Source of the DNA: Burkholderiales bacterium
GTDB lineage: Bacteria; Pseudomonadota; Gammaproteobacteria; Burkholderiales; Ga0077523
Direction: 5' to 3'
NCBI GenBank assembly: GCA_022843925.1
Contig: JALHMS010000006.1
Coordinates: 143,794 to 207,793 of the forward strand
DNA length: 64,000 nt
Part shown: piece after piece, positions 8,606 through 16,514 of the stretch
How the letters are laid out: each line of letters opens with the position of its first letter
Numbering within the stretch: the stretch's first letter is position 1
The notes under the pieces: generated by a model
What the model saw: the letters and a program-made list of their open reading frames with translations, nothing else
Database searches by the model: none
Told to the model about the DNA's origin: nothing
Translations under genes and position numbers: made by a program

Positions 8606-8941
8606 TCAGATCTCCGGAAAGCGACTGGGACTTCCGACGCAAGAAGCGTGCAGCAAAACATGCGACAAATCATGCCGGCAACAAAAAAAAGCGGCGCCGG
8701 CCTGCGGTGACGACCAACACGGGGAATGCCCGAAACGCGGAAAGCGACTGCGGGTGAAGCCAAGTGCTGACTGCAAAACGTTGACTGCCAAACGATGCCT
8801 GCGAAGCGGTGACCGAACACGACAACTGCGGACGACAACTGCGGACGACAACTGCGGACGACAACTGCAGACGAAAAGCGCGGACTACAGCCGCAAACGA
8901 AAAACACAAACGACGATCGGCGCCGGGGATCCGCCTCCGAA
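8606..8941. other. Repeat-bearing spacer between envC and ctpA (no gene seen)
   Basis: No credible gene. Reading leftward, it holds the 13-bp array (separate entry), then a GC-rich stretch followed by eight T residues (8690-8683). That stretch could end the envC message, but its stem is poor. Weaker period-12 echoes occur at 8649-8684 (units of the type TGCxxCAAAxCA). GGAAAGCGACTG occurs twice (8616-8627 and 8739-8750). The AT-richer stretch 8640-8690 is the likeliest place for a ctpA promoter. Confidence 0.6.
8768..8911. repeat. Degenerating 13/14-bp tandem array
   Basis: Three identical 13-mers GACAACTGCGGAC (8821-8833, 8834-8846, 8847-8859) are followed by a one-mismatch copy (8860-8872) and three increasingly diverged units (8873-8911). 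To the left (8768-8820) three 14-base and one 13-base unit of the type TGACTGCxAAACGx continue the same phase. At least eleven units in all. Intergenic and non-coding as far as I can see. Confidence 0.85.
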
Positions 8942-10144
8942 CTACCGCGGAGGTGCCCACGGCAACGGATCGAACGGCCGCCCCCGATATCGGAGCTCGA
9001 AGTATAGCCCCGAGTCTTCCTGTCCCGCGCTCGCGCCGACCGCCGCGAGCACGTCGCCGGTACGCACTTCGTCACCGGCACGGTGCCTGAGGTTCTCGTT
9101 GTTGCCGTACAGACTCATGTAGCCGTCGCCGTGGTCGACGATCACGAGGTTGCCGAAACCTCGCAACCACTCCGCGAACACCACACGGCCCGACGCCACG
9201 GCGCGTACGTCCTGCCCTGCGCCCGTCCGGATGAAGACGCCCTTCGCAGAAAATCCGGAGTCGGGCCGTGGACTGCCGAAGCGGCCCACGAGTTCCCCCG
9301 CCACCGGCAGACGCAGTCGGCCGCGCAGCGACGCAAAGGGGGCCGCCCCGACGCCGGCCTGGGGTACGTCGGCGTTGGCGATGGTCTTGTCCGCCGCGCC
9401 GGTCCGGGGCTTCGGCTTGGGCTTCGCGGCTGCGGCGCGCGCGAGTTTCTCGACCAACTGGGTGAGGCGCTCCTCGTCGCGCTTCAGCGTCGCGTATTCG
9501 CGTTTCTGCTGCGTGATCTGGGCCGACACGGTTTCGAGCACCTGCCGGCGCGTGGTCTTCTCCCGCTCCAGCGTGCGCCGCTCGGCCGCCTGTTCGCGCT
9601 CCACGGCGGCGATCTCCGCCTGCTTGGTCTGGGTCGCGGTGGACAGTTCCGCCAGGGCGACGAGATTGGCGCGCAACCCGCTCACGACCTCGGCCCGGGC
9701 CCGGGACACGTAGGTGAGATAGTGGAGGTGTCGCGCCGTGCGGTTCGGATCTTCGTGGGTGAGCAGGACCCGCAAGGGCTCGGTCCGGCCGTTCACGTAC
9801 TGCGTGTGCAGCGTGCGGCCGATCTCGTTCTGCTGGCGCTCGATCTCGGTCTGCACGGCTGAGGTCCGCGCGGCGAGGTCGGCCAGCTGGCGGGCGAGCT
9901 CCTCGCGCTGACGGACGAGATCGCGGAGCCGTCGCGTGGCCTCGCCGATCGCGCGTTCCGACTCGCGCACCTGGTCGACGACGCTCGCCTTCGTCTGCTC
10001 GGATTCGCGCAGCTCGTTCTGGAGCGTCTCGAGGCGTCCGCGTACCGCGTCGAGATCCTGGCGGGGCGCGGCGCCCGCCTCGAGGGCGAGGCCTGCTGCC
10101 GCGGCGGCAACAAGACCTCGGAGATCCCGGAGGCGCGTGCTCAG
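8942..10144 (-). CDS. envC: EnvC-type murein hydrolase activator (degenerate LytM/M23)
   Basis: Periplasmic activator of septal amidases during cell division. The protein has a signal peptide ([16 protein letters not shown]), a long coiled coil (about residues 25-240, rich in Glu/Arg/Gln), a Pro/Lys linker (KPKPKPRTG), and a C-terminal LytM domain (about 280-400). In that domain zinc ligands are missing (KGVFIRTG and LYGNNENL where active M23 enzymes have histidines), as in EnvC. No ATG, GTG or TTG exists in frame near the start. The best fit is CTG at 10144, which overlaps the gpmA stop as CTGA and gives 400 residues with an intact signal peptide. Confidence 0.88.
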   Translation of the reverse strand: MSTRLRDLRGLVAAAAAGLALEAGAAPRQDLDAVRGRLETLQNELRESEQTKASVVDQVRESERAIGEATRRLRDLVRQREELARQLADLAARTSAVQTEIERQQNEIGRTLHTQYVNGRTEPLRVLLTHEDPNRTARHLHYLTYVSRARAEVVSGLRANLVALAELSTATQTKQAEIAAVEREQAAERRTLEREKTTRRQVLETVSAQITQQKREYATLKRDEERLTQLVEKLARAAAAKPKPKPRTGAADKTIANADVPQAGVGAAPFASLRGRLRLPVAGELVGRFGSPRPDSGFSAKGVFIRTGAGQDVRAVASGRVVFAEWLRGFGNLVIVDHGDGYMSLYGNNENLRHRAGDEVRTGDVLAAVGASAGQEDSGLYFELRYRGRPFDPLPWAPPR

Positions 10145-10893
10145 GTCTTCGCCTTGCCCTGGTTGGCGACGGCCTGGACCTTGGCCTCGATCGCCGCGGC
10201 GTCGCCGAGGTAGCGATGGCCGAGGGGGCGCAGGTTCCCGTCGAGCTGGTACACCAGCGGGACGCCCGTCGGGATGTTCACCCCGATGATGTCGGCGTCG
10301 GACACGCCGTCGAGGTACTTCACCAGCGCGCGCAGCGAGTTTCCGTGGGCCGCCACGATCACCCGCTTGCCGGCGCGCACCTGCGGCGCGATCACCTGTT
10401 CCCAGTGGGGGACGACGCGTGCCACGGTGTCCTTCAGGCACTCCGTGAGCGGGAGATCGGCGGGGGAGAGGCCGGCGTAGCGCGGATCGGCACCGGGATG
10501 ACGGGGGTCGGTCGGTGCGAGGGCCGGGGGCGGCGTGTCGTAGCTGCGGCGCCAGACGAGCACCTGCGCCTCACCGTAGCGCGCGGCGGTCTCGGCCTTG
10601 TCGAGGCCCTGCAGGTCGCCGTAGTGGCGCTCGTTGAGGCGCCAGGAGTGCTGCACCGGCAGCCACATGAGATCCATCTCGTCCAGCACGTGCCAGAGGG
10701 TGCGGATGGCGCGCTTCAGCATCGACACGTGCGCCACGTCGAAGGTGTGACCCAGCGACTTCAGCAACCGGCCCGCGGCCTTCGCCTCTTCACGTCCGCG
10801 CTCGGACAGGTCGACGTCGGTCCAGCCGGTGAAGCGGTTCTCCCGGTTCCAGATGCTCTCCCCGTGCCGGATCAGCACGATCTCGTACGTCAT
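10141..10893 (-). CDS. gpmA: 2,3-bisphosphoglycerate-dependent phosphoglycerate mutase
   Basis: Glycolytic enzyme interconverting 3- and 2-phosphoglycerate. RHGESIWN at the N-terminus carries the phosphohistidine (His10). [13 protein letters not shown] (about 85-97) and [15 protein letters not shown] (about 182-196, second catalytic histidine) are the family signatures. 250 residues, standard length. First gene of the leftward gpmA-envC-ctpA-moeB group; its stop codon is shared with the predicted CTG start of envC. Confidence 0.97.
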   Translation of the reverse strand: MTYEIVLIRHGESIWNRENRFTGWTDVDLSERGREEAKAAGRLLKSLGHTFDVAHVSMLKRAIRTLWHVLDEMDLMWLPVQHSWRLNERHYGDLQGLDKAETAARYGEAQVLVWRRSYDTPPPALAPTDPRHPGADPRYAGLSPADLPLTECLKDTVARVVPHWEQVIAPQVRAGKRVIVAAHGNSLRALVKYLDGVSDADIIGVNIPTGVPLVYQLDGNLRPLGHRYLGDAAAIEAKVQAVANQGKAKT

Positions 10894-10968
10894 CGATGGT
10901 CCTCGCGTGAGTGTTCGGGTGTGCGGATGCAGGGGCGCTCCTCAAGCCGTGGGCGCCCTCTCCGATCA

Positions 10969-10997
10969 ATTCTAGGGAAGCCGCGGCGCCCTGTCGC
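10969..10997 (-). promoter_or_regulatory. Candidate housekeeping promoter for gpmA
   Basis: Reading leftward: GCGACA (10997-10992), a 17-base spacer, and TAGAAT (10974-10969), one mismatch from TATAAT. It lies about 75 bases upstream of the gpmA ATG. Confidence 0.45.
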
Positions 10998-11056
10998 CAT
11001 GCGCGTGACCGCGACCCTCCTGGAGCCCTGCCATCCAAGTCCTGCCGTCCGGACCC

Positions 11057-12742
11057 GTGCGTTCCGATGTCCTCGCCCGTGGGCTGATCGCGGCTCCGCT
11101 CGCCGGCTTCGTCGGCGTGCCCTTTCTCGTGCCCACGGCGCCGGAGCCCATCCCGTCGTTCGACGCCGAATGGCTCGCTGCCGCCCTCGGCCTGCTGGCG
11201 ATGGTCGTCGCGGCCGTTGCTTGCCCCGACCGGCTGCGGCACTGGCCGCGGAGTGCCTGCGTCTTCCTCGCCTTCGCGGCGCTCGTCGTCGGCCAGATGG
11301 CGGCGGGGGCGACAGCCCATCCCCGCATGGCGGCGCTTGCGTGTCTCTACCTGCTCTGGGCTGCCGGCCTCGCCTGGCTGGGCGCCGCCGTCCGCAGCCG
11401 GGGCGACGGCGATCGGATTCTCGACCTCGCCGCTGCGGCCATCGCGCTGGCGGCCTGTCTCGACGCCGTGGCGGCGCTGTTTCAGTTGTACGGTATTCCC
11501 GCGGTGCTGCGGTCCTGGATCCTCCCCATGGACGATCTCCGCCCTGGCGGCAATCTCGGCCAGCCGAATCACCTCGCGCTGCTCATGCTGTGGGGGCTCG
11601 CGAGCCTCGCGCGGCTGGCGGTCCGCCCGGGCACCGGTCGTCGCATGGCGCTGCTCCTGGCGTTGCCGGCGCTCCTGCTCGTCGTCGGGCTCGACGCCTC
11701 GCAGTCGCGGGCGGGCGTCCTTGCCGCGATCGCGCTGGGTGCGGTCGTCTGGGTGACGGGGCCCCGGCTGGCGCCGGCAGCGCCCCGCAGGCTCCGCATC
11801 GGGGTGATCCTCGCCGCGGTGGCGCTGGCCTTGCCGATGGGCATGGGGGTCCCTCGGGCGGGCATCGAGCAGCCGGACGGACGATTCACCGAGGCGGCCG
11901 CGCGCGCCGATCAGCGGCCGACGCTCTGGATTGGCGCCATGACCGTGTTCGCGGAGGCGCCTCTCGCCGGCGCTGGTCACGGGCGATTCGCCGGACGCTT
12001 CTTCGAGATCGCCCCCGACCTTCCCGCGCCGCGACCGGACGTGATGACCACGCACGCGCACAACGCCATCCTCCAGATCGCCGCGGAATACGGGCTCGCC
12101 GGACTCGCGATCCTGGTACTGGGCGCGATCGCCTGGGGGGCCGGCGTCCGTCGATCCGCTTCGGGCATCGGCGTGTGGGCGTGCTGGCTGGTGATCCCCG
12201 CGGCGGTCCAGAGCCTCTTCGAGTATCCGCTCTGGTACGCCTACTTCCTGGGGCCGTTCGCATTCGCGCTTGGTGCCGCGGAGGGCCCTCGCCTAGAATT
12301 CGGGGGCAGACGCGTGGTGAGCCTCGTGTTTGCCGCGGCGAGCCTCGTCGGTGCCGTGCTGCTGTCCGACCTGTGGCGTGATTTCGATGTGCTGCGCGCC
12401 TTCCGCGGAGCGGGGCGCCAGGCGTTGCTCGCGCAGGGTGACGACGCCCTCGATCGCCGGCTCGATGCACTGGGCCGACGGTCGTTCCTGGCGGTCTACG
12501 TGGAGGTCGGCCGGCATCGCGCGCTGTCTCCCGATGCCAGCGCGCTGCCGGCCAAGCTCGCGTTCTCGCGTGAAGTCCTGCGCACGGCACCGTTGCCTGA
12601 CGTGGCATGGCGGCATGTGGTCTTGCTCGAATTGGCGGATGATCCCGCCGCCGCAGCCCTTGCCCGGCGGCGGGCGATGGCAAGTTATCCGGCGGATGCG
12701 ATCCGCGTCCGCCCTTCCAACACTGGTGGAGAAATGCCTTGA
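11057..12742 (+). CDS. pglL: PglL-type O-oligosaccharyltransferase (Wzy/O-antigen ligase family)
   Basis: Polytopic inner-membrane enzyme of the family that transfers lipid-linked glycans onto pilins and other periplasmic proteins, or ligates or polymerises O-antigen. About 12 hydrophobic segments, then a soluble C-terminal region (about 440-561). Characteristic motifs: GNLGQPNHLA (about 163), SQSRAGVLA (about 214) and the periplasmic loop ending THAHNAILQIAAEYGLAGL (about 335). These resemble PglL more than WaaL. GTG 11057 start. Its stop overlaps the TTG of the rhodanese gene. It lies 4 kb upstream of the MSHA pilin genes, so pilin glycosylation is a reasonable guess but not shown. Confidence 0.75.
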   Translation: MRSDVLARGLIAAPLAGFVGVPFLVPTAPEPIPSFDAEWLAAALGLLAMVVAAVACPDRLRHWPRSACVFLAFAALVVGQMAAGATAHPRMAALACLYLLWAAGLAWLGAAVRSRGDGDRILDLAAAAIALAACLDAVAALFQLYGIPAVLRSWILPMDDLRPGGNLGQPNHLALLMLWGLASLARLAVRPGTGRRMALLLALPALLLVVGLDASQSRAGVLAAIALGAVVWVTGPRLAPAAPRRLRIGVILAAVALALPMGMGVPRAGIEQPDGRFTEAAARADQRPTLWIGAMTVFAEAPLAGAGHGRFAGRFFEIAPDLPAPRPDVMTTHAHNAILQIAAEYGLAGLAILVLGAIAWGAGVRRSASGIGVWACWLVIPAAVQSLFEYPLWYAYFLGPFAFALGAAEGPRLEFGGRRVVSLVFAAASLVGAVLLSDLWRDFDVLRAFRGAGRQALLAQGDDALDRRLDALGRRSFLAVYVEVGRHRALSPDASALPAKLAFSREVLRTAPLPDVAWRHVVLLELADDPAAAALARRRAMASYPADAIRVRPSNTGGEMP

Positions 12743-13149
12743 AGTTCGTGATGGACAACCTCTGGCTCGTGGTGCTGGCCGCAGTGAGCGGGATCGGCAT
12801 CGTCGTGCCGACGATCGTGCGGCGCTTCTCCGGCATTCCCCAGATCGGCGTCGCCGAGGCCGTGGGCCTCATCAACCGGCGCGATGCGCTGGTGCTCGAT
12901 GTCCGCGGCGCCGGCGAGTTCAAGAGCGGGCACGTGCCCAACGCGCGACACATCCCGCTCCCCGAACTGGACAAGCGCGCGGGCGAGATCGAGAAGTGGA
13001 AGGACCGCCCGGTCGTCATCCACTGCGCGACCGGCAACCGCTCCCACGGGGCCGCCAAGCGCCTGAAGGCCGGCGGATTCCGCGAAGTGTTCGAACTCTC
13101 CGGCGGGATCACCGCCTGGCAGCAGGCCGGCATGCCCCTGGAGAAATAG
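12739..13149 (+). CDS. Membrane-anchored rhodanese-like protein
   Basis: Single rhodanese domain (about 35-135) behind an N-terminal transmembrane helix (LWLVVLAAVSGIGIVV). The active-site loop is HCATGNRS, with the catalytic cysteine near residue 94, so sulfurtransferase activity is possible. I use TTG 12739: it overlaps the upstream stop (TTGA) and has GGAG 8 bases upstream, whereas ATG 12751 does not. Rhodanese-grxC-secB-gpsA is a conserved betaproteobacterial order. 136 residues. Confidence 0.88.
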   Translation: MKFVMDNLWLVVLAAVSGIGIVVPTIVRRFSGIPQIGVAEAVGLINRRDALVLDVRGAGEFKSGHVPNARHIPLPELDKRAGEIEKWKDRPVVIHCATGNRSHGAAKRLKAGGFREVFELSGGITAWQQAGMPLEK

Positions 13150-13151
13150 TC

Positions 13152-13424
13152 ATGCCCGACGTCACCATGTATTGCACCGCCATCTGTCCCTACTGCATCG
13201 CCGCCGAGCGATTGCTGCGGGCCAAGGGCGTGGTGGACATCCGCAAGATCCGCGTCGACATCGAGCCGGCGCTGCGGACCGAGATGACCGAGCGCACCGG
13301 GCGGCGGACGGTCCCGCAGATCTACATCGACGACTTTCACGTGGGCGGGTTCGACGACCTCTCGGCGCTCGACCGAGAGGGACGCCTCGTCCCCTTGCTT
13401 TCGGGCGGGGCGGCCGCCACCTGA
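13152..13424 (+). CDS. grxC: Glutaredoxin 3
   Basis: Small dithiol oxidoreductase, 90 residues. The active site CPYC follows the first strand (MYCTAICPYC). The conserved TVPQIYIDD cis-proline segment and the GGFDDLSALD glutathione-binding region are present. An extra cysteine stands just before the active site. It begins 2 bases after the rhodanese stop, in the usual grxC-secB neighbourhood. Confidence 0.94.
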   Translation: MPDVTMYCTAICPYCIAAERLLRAKGVVDIRKIRVDIEPALRTEMTERTGRRTVPQIYIDDFHVGGFDDLSALDREGRLVPLLSGGAAAT

Positions 13425-13442
13425 CCGGGGAACGGGCGCACC

Positions 13443-13462
13443 GCGGGTGGCGCGCCACCCGC
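13443..13462. other. Perfect 20-bp palindrome between grxC and trxC
   Basis: GCGGGTGGCG followed directly by its reverse complement. No T-tract follows; it could be an RNA hairpin or an operator upstream of trxC. Confidence 0.5.
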
Positions 13463-13511
13463 CGCGGCCACGCCAGGCCCGGGCGGGATCGACACTGCCT
13501 GGAGAGTCCCC

Positions 13512-13952
13512 ATGGAATTGGTCTGTCCCCACTGTTCCGCCGTCAATCGCGTACCCGACGATCGCCTCGGCGACGCACCCGTCTGCGGTCGCTGCCGAAC
13601 CCCGGTCCTGACCGGCGCGCCGGTCGCCCTCGACGCCGGCACCTTCACCAGATACACCACCCGCAACGAACTGCCGGTCGTCGTCGATTTCTGGGCCGAT
13701 TGGTGCGGTCCCTGCAAGGCCATGGCCCCGGTGTTCGAGCGTTCGGCGCGGGCCCATGCCGGCCGCGTGCTGTTCGCGAAACTCGACACCGAGGCCCACG
13801 GCGCGATCGCCGGCGGGCTCGGGATCCGCAGCATCCCGACGCTGATCCTCTTCGAAGGCGGGCGCGAGAAGGCGCGGATAGCGGGCGCCATGGACGCCGC
13901 GTCCCTCGCCCGTTGGATCGCCCAGAACGCGTCGGCCCGCACGTCCGCGTGA
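13512..13952 (+). CDS. trxC: Thioredoxin 2 with N-terminal zinc ribbon
   Basis: 146 residues. The N-terminal zinc finger (CPHC ... CGRC, residues 5-28) precedes a thioredoxin fold with active site WCGPCK (about 71-76) and cis-proline SIPTL. The zinc ribbon separates TrxC from TrxA; TrxC proteins act in oxidative-stress reduction. ATG 13512 follows GGAGAG. In many relatives trxC is not located between grxC and secB, so this placement is a mild local rearrangement. Confidence 0.93.
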   Translation: MELVCPHCSAVNRVPDDRLGDAPVCGRCRTPVLTGAPVALDAGTFTRYTTRNELPVVVDFWADWCGPCKAMAPVFERSARAHAGRVLFAKLDTEAHGAIAGGLGIRSIPTLILFEGGREKARIAGAMDAASLARWIAQNASARTSA

Positions 13953-14031
13953 CCCGTTCGGCACCCCTGCCGGCCGCAGGGCGTGGGTTACACTACGGCC
14001 CCCTTTCGCCAATCATCCGACCGGAGTTCCC

Positions 14032-14505
14032 ATGGCCGAGCAGGACCAGGCGGCAGCCCAGCCGCAATTCGTCATCGAGAAGATCTACGTCAAGGACGCC
14101 TCCCTCGAGATCCCCAACGCGCCCGAAATCTTCCTGGAGCGGGCCCAGCCGGAACTCGAATTCTCCTTCCGCAACGACGGCAAGGCGATCGGCAACGACT
14201 ACCACGAGGTCGTCCTCACCGCCACGGTCACCGCCAAGCTGAAGGACGGGGGCAAGACCGTGTTCCTGATCGAAGCGAGCCAGGGCGGCATCTTCCTGGT
14301 CCGAGGCGTGCCGGCATCCGATCTGGAACTGATCTACGCGATCACCTGCCCGACCATCCTCCTGCCGTACCTGCGCGAGACCGTGTCCGACATGGCCGTG
14401 CGCGCGGGCTTCCCCCCGGTCTTCCTCGCGCCGATGAACTTCGAGGCGCTCTACCGTCAGCGCCAGCAGGCCGAAGGTCAGGCCGCCCCGGCGCAGACGC
14501 ACTGA
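14032..14505 (+). CDS. secB: Protein-export chaperone SecB
   Basis: Cytoplasmic tetrameric chaperone that hands unfolded preproteins to SecA. 157 residues; the family segments YVKDASLEIPNAP, ISTC-like ITCPTILLPYLRETVSDM and FPPVFLAPMNFEALY are all recognisable. A possible -10 (TTACACTA, about 13988) lies upstream but without a convincing -35. Its stop codon overlaps the predicted CTG start of the SH3 protein as CTGA. Confidence 0.97.
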   Translation: MAEQDQAAAQPQFVIEKIYVKDASLEIPNAPEIFLERAQPELEFSFRNDGKAIGNDYHEVVLTATVTAKLKDGGKTVFLIEASQGGIFLVRGVPASDLELIYAITCPTILLPYLRETVSDMAVRAGFPPVFLAPMNFEALYRQRQQAEGQAAPAQTH

Positions 14506-14939
14506 AACTCGTCGCTCTCGCACCGGCTGCCCTGCTCTGGGCGACCGGTGCGGCCGCCCTGGAATATCGCTCCGCGGGCGAGGCGCCTGTCGTGCTCTAC
14601 GACGCCCCCTCCGTCCGCGCGACCCGCGTCTACCTGGTGAGTCCGGGTTCGCCCCTGGAAGTCATCTCGGCGATCGAGGGCTGGACCAAGGTCCGCGAGC
14701 CGGGCGGGAAGCTCGGTTGGGCGGAGGCGAAGGTCGTGTCCGCCCGGCGCACGGTGTCGATCGCGGTCGCCAATGCCGTCGTCCGCGAGGCCGCGAGCGC
14801 CACGGCGACGCCGGTCTTCGAGGCGACCCAGGGACTCATCCTCGAACTCCTCGAGACGACCGCGACCGGCTGGGCACGGGTGAAGCATCGCGACGGGCTG
14901 AGCGGATTCATCCGCGCCAGCGAGGTGTTCGGACTGTGA
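14502..14939 (+). CDS. Exported SH3-domain protein
   Basis: 145 residues, periplasmic by its signal peptide (LVALAPAALLWATGAAA). Two bacterial SH3 repeats follow: one with YDAPSVRATRVYLVSPGSPLEV...GWTKVRE, and one with VVREAASATATPVFEATQGLILEL...GWARVKHRDG. No ATG, GTG or TTG lies in frame before the signal peptide. CTG 14502, overlapping the secB stop as CTGA, is the best start. The gene sits between secB and gpsA as in many betaproteobacteria. Binding partner unknown; cell-wall binding is only inferred. Confidence 0.82.
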   Translation: MKLVALAPAALLWATGAAALEYRSAGEAPVVLYDAPSVRATRVYLVSPGSPLEVISAIEGWTKVREPGGKLGWAEAKVVSARRTVSIAVANAVVREAASATATPVFEATQGLILELLETTATGWARVKHRDGLSGFIRASEVFGL

Positions 14940-15925
14940 TGCTCGCCATCCTCGGTGCCGGCGCCTGGGGCACGGCCTTCGCCCTTGCCCAGCATGGCCG
15001 CCATCGCACGGTCCTCTGGACGTGGCAGCGGGCGCACTGCGAGGCCATGCGCGCCACGCGCACGAACGATTTCCTGCCGGGCCATCGACTCCCCGACGAC
15101 ATGCTCGTGGAGCACGCCCTGCCCGCAGCGCTGGAAGGCGCCGACCTCGTCGTCATCGCGACGCCCACCGCGGCGCTCCGCGGCACGCTCGAGGCGATCG
15201 CGGCCAACGGTTCCACGGCGCCCGTCCTCTGGCTCTGCAAGGGTTTCGAACCGGTCACCGCGCGCTTCCCCCATCAGGTCGCCGAGGAAGTCCTCGCCCC
15301 GACCGTCCGGCGCGGCGCGGTCTCCGGACCGAGCTTCGCCGAGGAGATCGCGCGGGGACTGCCGGCGGCCGTCACGCTCGCGTCGTCCGATGCCATGTTC
15401 GCGGACGGGACCGCGCGGCAGCTGCACAGCCCGCGATTGCGCATCTACTCCACCGATGATGTCGCCGGCGTCGAGGTGGGAGGCGCCGTCAAGAACGTCA
15501 TGGCCATCGCGGCCGGGATCTGCGACGGGCTCGGCTTCGGCCTCTCGGCCCGCGCCGCCCTGATGACCCGGGGGCTGGCGGAGATCACCCGCCTCGGCCT
15601 CAAGATGGGCGGCCGCACCGAGACCTTCCTCGGCCTCTCGGGCGCCGGCGATCTGATCCTCACCTGCACGGGCGATCTCTCCCGGAACCGCCGCGTCGGC
15701 CTCGGGCTCGCGAAGGGGGAGACGCTGCAGAAGATCCTCGCCGACCTCGGCCACGTGGCCGAAGGCGTCGGCACCGCGCGCGAGGCCCGTCGGCTGGCCG
15801 CCGCCCATGGCGTCGAGATGCCGATCACCGAAGCGGTGTGCCGCCTCCTGGACGGCGAGATCGGTGCACGCGAGGCCGCCGACCAGCTCCTCCGCCGCGA
15901 CCAGAAGTCCGAAATCCAGGGCTGA
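14939..15925 (+). CDS. gpsA: NAD(P)-dependent glycerol-3-phosphate dehydrogenase
   Basis: Makes sn-glycerol 3-phosphate from dihydroxyacetone phosphate for phospholipid synthesis. Rossmann motif GAGAWGTAFA at the N-terminus, substrate-domain lysine region GGAVKNVMAIAAGICDG, and the GLSGAGDLILTCT signature. 328 residues from ATG 14939, which overlaps the upstream stop (TGATG); GTG 14936 directly before it is also possible. Confidence 0.96.
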   Translation: MLAILGAGAWGTAFALAQHGRHRTVLWTWQRAHCEAMRATRTNDFLPGHRLPDDMLVEHALPAALEGADLVVIATPTAALRGTLEAIAANGSTAPVLWLCKGFEPVTARFPHQVAEEVLAPTVRRGAVSGPSFAEEIARGLPAAVTLASSDAMFADGTARQLHSPRLRIYSTDDVAGVEVGGAVKNVMAIAAGICDGLGFGLSARAALMTRGLAEITRLGLKMGGRTETFLGLSGAGDLILTCTGDLSRNRRVGLGLAKGETLQKILADLGHVAEGVGTAREARRLAAAHGVEMPITEAVCRLLDGEIGAREAADQLLRRDQKSEIQG

Positions 15926-15942
15926 GCCGCCGTCCCCCCGGC

Positions 15943-16428
15943 CTACGAAGCCCCCGCGAACCCCTGCTGCCGCCAGGCTTCGTAGACCACCACCGCCACC
16001 GCGTTCGACAGGTTGAGGCTCCGGTTGCCGGGCACCATCGGCAGCCGCAGCCGGTGCGCCTCCTCGAACCTCGCCAGTACCTCGTCCGGCAGTCCCCGCG
16101 TCTCCGGCCCGAAGACGAAGACGTCGCCGGGTTCGAACGCGACGTCGTGGACGGCCCGGTGCGCCCGGGTCGTGAGAGCGAAGCGTCGCCGCCCCGGCAG
16201 TCGTGCGAAGCACGCGTCGAGATCGGGATGCACCGTGACGCAGGTCATCTCGTGGTAGTCGAGGCCGGCCCGCTTCAGCTCCCGGTCGCCCATCCGGAAG
16301 CCGAGCGGTTCCACCAGATGAAGACTCGTGCCGGTGTTGGCGCACAGCCGGATGGCATTGCCGGTGTTCGGGGGAATCTCCGGCTGGAACAGGACCACAT
16401 CGAACACGGGAATCACTGCCTCGCTCAA
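15943..16428 (-). CDS. trmL: tRNA (cytidine/uridine-34-2'-O)-methyltransferase
   Basis: SPOUT (SpoU) methyltransferase that 2'-O-methylates the wobble base of tRNA-Leu species. Motifs: PEIPPNTGNAIRLCANTG (motif 1), FVFGPETRGLP (motif 2) and the C-terminal knot MVPGNRSLNLSNAVAVVVYEAWRQ (motif 3). The 5' end is uncertain: TTG 16428, GTG 16416 (with GCGAGG upstream) and GTG 16407 (matching the usual MFxxVLFQPE beginning) are all possible. It converges with gpsA and diverges from mshE. Confidence 0.92.
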   Translation of the reverse strand: MSEAVIPVFDVVLFQPEIPPNTGNAIRLCANTGTSLHLVEPLGFRMGDRELKRAGLDYHEMTCVTVHPDLDACFARLPGRRRFALTTRAHRAVHDVAFEPGDVFVFGPETRGLPDEVLARFEEAHRLRLPMVPGNRSLNLSNAVAVVVYEAWRQQGFAGAS

Positions 16429-16514
16429 GTCATGCCGTTGTTATGCCGAAGTTGGCGTGTGTTCCGCACCGGCCATCCGCTGTCGGCCGGAATGCCCCGC
16501 CAACCCGACGATCC

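Noticed and set aside
8821-8872. Possible CRISPR array
   Set aside because: Repeats of 13 bases without unique spacers; direct slippage repeats, not CRISPR.
10145-10441. Extending envC upstream to an ATG at 10441
   Set aside because: It would add about 100 Arg/Gly-rich residues entirely inside gpmA in another frame and hide the signal peptide.
10933-10958. Hairpin GGGCGC/GCGCCC upstream of gpmA
   Set aside because: Only six base pairs with a long loop, expected by chance at this GC content.
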